DNA of 64,000 nt from Prorocentrum cordatum (lineage: Eukaryota; Sar; Dinophyceae; Prorocentrales; Prorocentraceae), in NCBI GenBank assembly GCA_963575745.1, contig CAUYUJ010016689.1, positions 1 through 64,000 on the forward strand, written 5' to 3'. Each line of letters begins with the position of its first letter. Position 1 is the first letter of the stretch. Positions 58,327-64,000 of the stretch are shown here, one piece after another. The translations under genes were made by a program, and so were the position numbers. The notes below the pieces were generated by a model, which made no database searches, was not told the origin of the DNA, and was given only the letters and a program-made list of their open reading frames with translations.

Positions 58327-58590
58327 GGTCTTAAGGAAAGGGGCGCGGAGGAGAGGAGAGGTGCCGAACGACCAGACGAGGAGGAGGAGGCGGAAGAGGA
58401 TGAAGAGGAAGAGCTGGACCTAGACGTCCAGCAAAGCAAAGATCGAAACGAAATCCAGCTAGTAGAACAGGAAACGCCAATCAGACCAGAAATGGAGAAG
58501 GCAACCCAGGACAAGAAAGTCAGAGGTGGCCCTCCGACTTGTCCTGGGTCGCCCTCCCCAACTCTGGCCCAGGCGGCGTCTTGGCCTTAG
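58327..58590 (+). CDS. acidic C-terminal exon, unrecognised
   Basis: Open from after a stop at 58324 to TAG 58588-58590, without an ATG at its start, so it would be a 3' exon. The text RPDEEEEAEEDEEEELDLDV, then QQSKDRNEIQLVEQETPIRP, is acidic then mixed and reads like protein. No family recognised. The preceding exon is not found. Confidence 0.35.
   Translation, partial: GLKERGAEERRGAERPDEEEEAEEDEEEELDLDVQQSKDRNEIQLVEQETPIRPEMEKATQDKKVRGGPPTCPGSPSPTLAQAASWP
58500..58553. repeat. 16-bp-arm hairpin
   Basis: GGCAACCCAGGACAAG and CTTGTCCTGGGTCGCC pair with one mismatch around a 22-base loop inside the acidic exon. Confidence 0.65.
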
Positions 58591-59174
58591 GAAGTCCGCC
58601 TGATCCCCATTTGCGCCCCTGCGTCGGTCCCCTGCTCCCTCGGCCTCGCGGACGGATTATGAGGCGTCGCCTCGAGCGCCGACATCGGGCGGGAACAAAG
58701 GAGGCTGCGCGAGAAGCTCTGCCCGTGCAGGGGGGAACCTGCCGCGCCAATCCCGCCCCTCCTATCGCGCCCCCTCCCCCCCCAAGAAAAAAACATGGAA
58801 GGGCAAAAAAGGGGAAAGGAAGGGCGGGCGGGAACGGCGCGGCAGTTTGCGACGCCCCCGCCGCCGAGGGCAAAGGCCCCGAGCTCGCGTTTAAGTTTCG
58901 ATGGCGAGCTGCACGCGTTTGCGCGGTGCCGCCCCGGCTTGCGCAGGATCAAGCGCATCATGCAAAATAAAAAACACAGTAGAAACACACACCTTAAAAA
59001 ACGCACGCCTGCAGGGAGATGAAGCGGGCCAATCCATCTCGGTCGCCCCCCTGCAACGCCCCCCATCCGCCGCGGCAGATGCCCCCTCGCCTCGTTGAGT
59101 GCGGGGGGTGCCGCGCGTTGCGGCGGAGAGAGGCGTGCTGGGGTGATCGGGATGGCTCAAATACCCCTTCGTTA

Positions 59175-59690
59175 TCTGCAAGGCGCACGCACACAAGTGC
59201 ACACACACACGCACGCACATATATATATATATGTGTATATATACACACATAACATACATACGTAAACCTGTACATAGACATGCATACACTCGCATATATA
59301 TATATATATACATATGTATACATACGTACATACATACATGCATGCACGCATGCATACATACATGCATTCATTCATACCTACCCTATGACCCCTACGAACC
59401 CTATGAGCCCCATGAGCCCTCTCGGCCCTATGACCGATATGAGCTCGATGAACCTCATGGGCCCTCTATGGAGCCCGAGCCCGATCGACCCTATGAGCCC
59501 TATGACCCCTACGAGCCCTCTGAGCCCCATGAACCCTCTCGGCCCTGTGAGGCCCATGGGCCCTCTGAGCGCTGTGGGCCCTCTGAGCCCTCTAAGCCCT
59601 CTGGGCCCTCTGAGCCCGCTGAACCCTAATGAACCCTATGAGCCCTATGAGCCCGATGCGCCCTACGCATGAGCCCTATGACGCCTATAC
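59175..59690. repeat. (CA)/(ACAT) tract followed by 9-bp CCCTATGAG minisatellite
   Basis: 59190-59375 is CACA/TATA/ACATAC. 59385-59690 is built of CCCTATGAG / CCCCATGAG / CCCTCTGAG units, the complement of 41830-42650. The intervening 58591-59170 and following 59691-59940 hold no supported gene. Confidence 0.9.
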
Positions 59691-59939
59691 GGGCCCTACG
59701 ATCCCATACATGTATGAGCCTATGAGCCCTCCTATGATCCGAACCCTACAGCCCAGAGGGTGCCGCTAGAGTGCCCTAGCCTGCAGAGTTGGACGAAAGC
59801 TTGCTTGTCGTGAGAACGATAGTTTCAAACATGTCTTTCTTCTCGAATAGAACCAACATCTTGGATTGACGGAGTCTTACTGTTCCTTACAATCGCTTCG
59901 AGAAAACAATGCTTGCTTCGTGAAAAGATTCCACTGGCA

Positions 59940-61780
59940 AAAAAACAATGAGACTTTCAAAATTAAGCGGTTAGCCTTAGAGTTCCTTGCAGGGCCAACA
60001 TCTTGTAATCAGACTGCGGAAACATTGTTTTATCGTACAACCTTTTTCATGGTTTGAACGTTCGAAGATGTCATGAAAAAGAGCCATGTTAAGTTCATAA
60101 TCTAGTTTTTCGCCAAGGGTGCCGCTGGAGTTCTGGCGCCACCATGTTTGTCAAATCAGATCTCTGCGAAAAATGTTTTCGAATATATATTTCTTCGGTG
60201 AACAATTCTCACGAACAAAACCTATTTTGCGTGAAAAGATTTCATTAAACAAAGCCATGTTACTTTCAAAATCCATTTTTTCGCCTTAAGGGCCCGGCTT
60301 GAGTTTCCAGGGCCAACATGCTGGGTTCTTCAAATCAGAGTTTCACGAAAATATTGTTTTTTTCGCGCAGATTGCACACGAAAAAATCATTTCGTGAGAA
60401 ATTTTCACGGGGAGAAAAAAACTTTGCTTTTGTGAAACATTTTCACGGAAAAAAGATTTCTTTCGTGAGAAATGTTCACCAAAAAGCCATGTTAAGTTCA
60501 AAATCCAATGTTTTGCCTTAAGGGCGCCGCTGGAGTTTCCAGGGCCAACATGCTGGGTTTTTCAAATCAGATGTTCACGAAAAGATTCTGTTCGTGTAGA
60601 TTTCACACGAAAAAATCTTTCGTGCGAGATTTTCACGATTTTTTTTTTCGTGAAACATTTTCACGCACAAAAGCAATTTTTCGTGAAACATGTTCACGAA
60701 CAACCCATGTTAAGTTCAAAATCCAACGTTTTGCCTTAAGGGTGCCGCTGGAGTTTCCAGTGCCAAATGCTGGGTTTTTCAAATCAGATGTTCACGAAAA
60801 GATTTCTTTTCGTGTCGATTTCACACGAAAGAATCTTCCGTGCGAGATTTTGAAGAAAAAATGCTTTTTTTCGTGAAACATTTTCACGAACAAACAATTT
60901 TTCGTAAGAAACGTTTACGAAAAAAGCCATGTTAACTTCAAAATCCAATGTTTTGCCTTAAGGGCGCCGCTGGAGTTTCCAGGGCCAACATGCTGGGTTT
61001 TTCAAATCAGATTTTCACGAAACGATTCCTTTTCGTGTAGATTCCACACGAAAAAAACCTTTCGTGAGAAATTTTCACGAAACAACAGTTTTTTCGTGAA
61101 ACAGTTTCACGAACACAACAATTTTTCGTGAGAAACGTTCGCGAAAAAAGCCATGTTAAGTTCAAAATCCAATGTTTTGCCTTAAGGGCGCGGCTGGAGT
61201 TCCCAGGGCCAACATGCTGGGTTTTTCAAATCGATGTTCACGAACAGATTCCTTTTCGTGTAGATTTCTCACGAAAAAAATCTTTCGTGATAAATTTTCA
61301 CGCAAAAAATATTTTTTTCGTGAAACATTTTCACGACAAGCAGTATTCTTTCGTGAGAAATGTTCACGAAAAAACGATGTTATCTTCAAAATCCAATGTT
61401 TTGCCTTAAAGGCGCCGCTGGAGTTTCCCAGGGCCAACATGCTGGGTTTTCCAAATCAGATGTTCACGAAAAGATTCTTTTTCGTGTAGAATTCACACGA
61501 AAAAAATCGTTCGTGCGAAATTTTCACGAAACAAAATATTTTTTCGTTAAACCTTTTCACGAGAAAAAGCATTTTTTGCTTAAGATTTTTTCACGAAAAA
61601 GCAATGTTAATTTCAAAATCGTTTTGCGCCAGATTTTCACGAAGCGATTAATTTCACACGAAAAAATTTTGTCGTGAGAAATGTTTTCGAAACAAACGCA
61701 TTTTGTCGTGAGACCTCTTCACAACAAAACTTTTATGTTAATTTCAAAAAAAGATTTTTTGTTTGCTTGCACGCCGCTGC
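59940..61780 (+). repeat. AT-rich ~222-bp satellite with CGTGAAA/TTTCACG palindromes
   Basis: Monomer starts (GTTA before A/TTTCA) fall at 60088, 60259, 60491, 60709, 60931, 61155, 61379, 61605 and 61737, so full monomers are 218-232 bp and the edges are truncated. Each monomer has a GC island (GCCGCTGGAGTTTCCAGGGC plus CAACATGCTGGG) and a half made of TTTTCGTGAAA and TTTCACGAAAA at roughly 20-bp spacing, giving many overlapping hairpins. It is far poorer in GC than the rest of the window. Short frames inside are not genes. Confidence 0.93.
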
Positions 61781-62167
61781 AGACATTGCTTTTCGTGTAA
61801 AATTCGCACGGGAATTTGTTCCGTGAGAAATTCCAGCGGTATTCCGTGAGAATAATGTTGGTTTGTTTTGCGAAATCGTCTCACGAAAAAAACCGACAAC
61901 ATACATATTATATCTAAAACTCAGCATTTCTTTAAAATCTGAGCACCCGCATGCGAAAAAAAAAAAAAAACAACAGAGTTTGTAATGAACATAATTTTCG
62001 TCTTGCAACCTTTGTCGCGAAACAATGTTTTCGTCGGGTGCGACAGCAAGCCATGCATCCTGGGTGCCGTAACTTCACCGTGGCCACACCGCGCCTCTGC
62101 CATTTCTGAGCTGCAGCTCTCCCGAGGCGCTGCAGCTTGGCCCAGCCCAGCTGTCGATCCTCCAGGT

Positions 62168-62320
62168 AACAGTGACACGTCGATTAGTGAATTGTCCGTT
62201 TTCGGTTTTCGAGAGGGCGCCGTGGCCGTTATTTTCCAAGCTTGCGCCCGCCAGATTTGGGCCTCAGGTCGTTTTCACTAAACCACGTTTTACTAAAGGG
62301 AGGTCTGTCCATCCCCGAAG
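62168..62320 (+). mobile_element. second copy of the 175-bp element, left TIR lost
   Basis: About 90 percent identical to 31870-32022 from GACACGTCGATTAGTGAATT through GTCTGTCCATCCCCGAA. The left terminal motif is absent and replaced by CGATCCTCCAGGTAACAGT. Confidence 0.7.
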
Positions 62321-62353
62321 GATGCCCCCCTTGTCTGTGGCGATGTGCTCGGC

Positions 62354-62815
62354 ATGCGTGAGGACCCGTCTACGAGGGCACCTTCTTCGAGTGCATCTCA
62401 TGCTGGGAGTGCGTCTGGGAGTGCGAGTGCGAGTGCGCCTTCGAAGAAGCCTTCTACTACGAGTGCACCTTCTTCCTGGAGATCGCGCGTTTCGCTCGAC
62501 GACCACTTCGGCAACGACTACGACCTGATGCATGGTAGCGGCCCACCTGGTAGTGACCGCGACTCCGACTACGAGAACGTAGGCACCAACTTCGGCGGCT
62601 ACGACGACGACAATGACCCGATGGATTCGGTCGACGACTACGACGTCGACGCCGCAGATTCCATCCGAGGCGCTACCGCGCGATCCCGCCGCCACACTGC
62701 TCGGGGAGGAGAACGCAGAAAGAGGGTGGCGTGGAACACCAGAACGGAGAATGGAACATGTCAGAAGGCGAAGGTGAATGCGGAACGCGGACTTGAGAAT
62801 GGGGAAGATAACTAA
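62354..62815 (+). CDS. low-complexity Ser/Ala then acidic ORF
   Basis: 154 codons from ATG 62354 (MREDPSTRAPSSSASHAG) through GSASGSASASAPSKK to an acidic FGGYDDDNDPMDSVDDYDVD and a basic SRRHTARGGERRKRV. It starts just after the element copy above. It may be a real short gene or exon; no relatives are known to me. Confidence 0.3.
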   Translation: MREDPSTRAPSSSASHAGSASGSASASAPSKKPSTTSAPSSWRSRVSLDDHFGNDYDLMHGSGPPGSDRDSDYENVGTNFGGYDDDNDPMDSVDDYDVDAADSIRGATARSRRHTARGGERRKRVAWNTRTENGTCQKAKVNAERGLENGEDN

Positions 62816-62854
62816 TTCTTGCTTGGCAAGACAATGGCCCATGCCGGCCGCAAG

Positions 62855-63077
62855 AGCGGTGGCGGATCTACCAGCCTGGTGGGCTGGCCGACAGGCTGGA
62901 CCAGCTCCCCGAGTACGCCCCGTCTCCGGTCGCGGACGACGATGCATCGGAGCCCCTCGTCGACTTCTGGAGCCTCTCCCGTGGTGATGCCGAGTGGTTC
63001 ATGCTCGGGCTGTCTGCGTCGGATGCATTGAGGCCCGCCATCGACTTCTGGAGCCTCTCCGAACGTGAGGCCGAGTA
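62855..63077 (+). CDS. exon with 27-residue duplicated DFWSLS motif
   Basis: Frame reading GGLADRLDQLPEYAPSPVAD then VDFWSLSRGDAEWFMLGLSA and IDFWSLSEREAE before TAG at 63075-63077. The underlying DNA has an 81-bp tandem duplication (62962 and 63043), i.e. exactly 27 codons, which argues for selection on the frame. It lacks a start codon and is probably a 3' exon. Confidence 0.35.
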
Positions 63078-63539
63078 GTTCCTGCGCGGGCTCTTTGCAA
63101 GGGCATCTGAGAGTTCCTGAGCTGTGCCGCCTTTTTCACAATTCATAATTAGCCGCCGATCGGATCTCGGGCGCCCGTCGGCCGCGTGCACGCTGTCGCG
63201 CTCGCTTCTCTGTGGGCGCCAGTCGACCGCAAGTCCTCTCCCTAGCCGCGTCGCCTCCCTCAGTGCCCCAGCGCCCAGCGCTAGCGATTCCCCCCGTCCA
63301 GGATCAGGATGGGCCTCGAGAGGCCTCAAGCCTTCAAGCGGCCTGGCCCAGGGAGTACCCCCTCCTGGCGGAATATATCGTAGGACGTAGATCTTATAAT
63401 CTAGTTAATCAAAGATTAACTAGGTAGGATAGGACTAGGAGTAGGATAGGGCCGATGCGTCGATCTCTCGATGTCGATGCAGCGTAGCTCGGAGAAATAC
63501 AAACATCGAAAAATCGAATATCGTCAATCGCCGATCGTC

Positions 63540-63670
63540 TATCACCACTGCCATCACCCATCGCCATCGCCCATCGCCGACCCATCGCCCATCGCCATCG
63601 CCACCGCCATCGCCCGTCGCCATTACCAACATCATCACCATCACCATCGATCGCCCATCGCTACGGAAGA
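63540..63670. repeat. CATCGCC minisatellite
   Basis: CCCATCGCCATCGCC units with CCATCACCATCACC variants. 63078-63540 and 63670-63850 hold no supported gene; 63860-64000 is TCATCATC/TCC-rich. Confidence 0.85.
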
Positions 63671-64000
63671 GGGGACTGAACACTCCCCCCCAACTCGACG
63701 TTGGCACGCGCGGGGGAGACTGCGGCCGACGTGCAACTCATCGGATCAACCACCAACGTTGAACATGGGGGAGGGGGGTAGTGACAGGCGAATGCGACAC
63801 GAGTGAGTGTCTGGTAATTCGTTCTGAGGCCTGTACCCTGTACCACTAATCTCATCCTCAGCCTCCTCCCCATCATCGTCACTCTCCTGCTTATCATCAT
63901 CATCATTATCCTTCTCTTCCTCCTCCTCGTCTTCCTCTTCCTCCTGCTCCTCCTCATCCTTCTCGCCCTCCTCCCCCACCTCCCCCGCGACTGAGAGCTA

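Noticed and set aside
59231-59672. Frame YEPYEPHEPSRPYD as a repeat protein
   Set aside because: A pure 9-bp minisatellite; the complementary array at 41830-42650 gives the same peptide on the other strand, so no coding signal.
60318-61677. Several 60-120-codon frames such as KSFREKFSRGEKNF
   Set aside because: They repeat with the 222-bp satellite period and encode only its palindromes.
1-64000. CRISPR arrays, tRNA, rRNA, bacterial promoters or terminators
   Set aside because: Tandem repeats here have no spacer structure; no clover-leaf or rRNA core was recognised; the genome is eukaryotic.

Overview
The window reads as nuclear DNA of a dinoflagellate; I cannot fix the species. The main evidence is copies of the dinoflagellate spliced-leader core (CCGTAGCCATTTTGGCTC...) at 8488 and 32055, with weaker remnants at 27077 and 47369. 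Supporting evidence is introns that begin with GA or GC as well as GT, protein families I recognise from memory only from dinoflagellate genomes, and GC-rich DNA loaded with simple repeats, inverted-repeat elements and LINE debris. No rRNA, tRNA, CRISPR array or prokaryotic operon structure was seen. All family statements are from reading and memory; no searches were run.

Layout. 1-8.5 kb is repeat territory: a 34-bp array, a MITE-like element, and a large inverted duplication (3532-8325) carrying about 26 reverse copies of a 77-bp satellite on the left and forward copies on the right, with a 976-bp composite TIR element inside it. 8.5-13.9 kb is a LINE retrotransposon that begins with a tandem spliced-leader relict; its ORF1 is intact, and its ORF2 (endonuclease plus reverse transcriptase) is frameshifted and split by a nested insertion carrying an antisense GGPPCETWS ORF. 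15.2-22.0 kb is an eight-exon host gene (about 1456 aa) whose inferred introns are almost pure (GTC), (GGA), (TCC) or G tracts; one 184-bp intron is a terminal-inverted-repeat element. 23.3-26.5 kb is a C5 cytosine DNA methyltransferase gene with an acidic N-terminal exon. 27.1-31.3 kb is a zinc-finger-like gene with two frameshifts and a composite element inside it.

31.8-46 kb is a mosaic of short genes or exons (a DSCP/polyglutamine repeat protein, a lysine-rich KGKGK protein, a VCSTW...EQP protein), foldback elements and microsatellites. 47.4-53.4 kb is a host gene split by a 5'-truncated LINE that has a poly(A) tail and a 15-bp target-site duplication; removing the insert restores the frame exactly. 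54.8-57.7 kb is a multi-exon gene of a dinoflagellate-expanded family. 58-64 kb is mostly repeats, including an AT-rich ~222-bp satellite built from CGTGAAA/TTTCACG palindromes.

The genes do not form a pathway. What ties the window together is mobility: mRNAs that gained a spliced leader and were copied back into the genome, LINEs able to do the copying, TIR elements that spread and in places sit as introns, and three different methyltransferase-like folds within about 35 kb.
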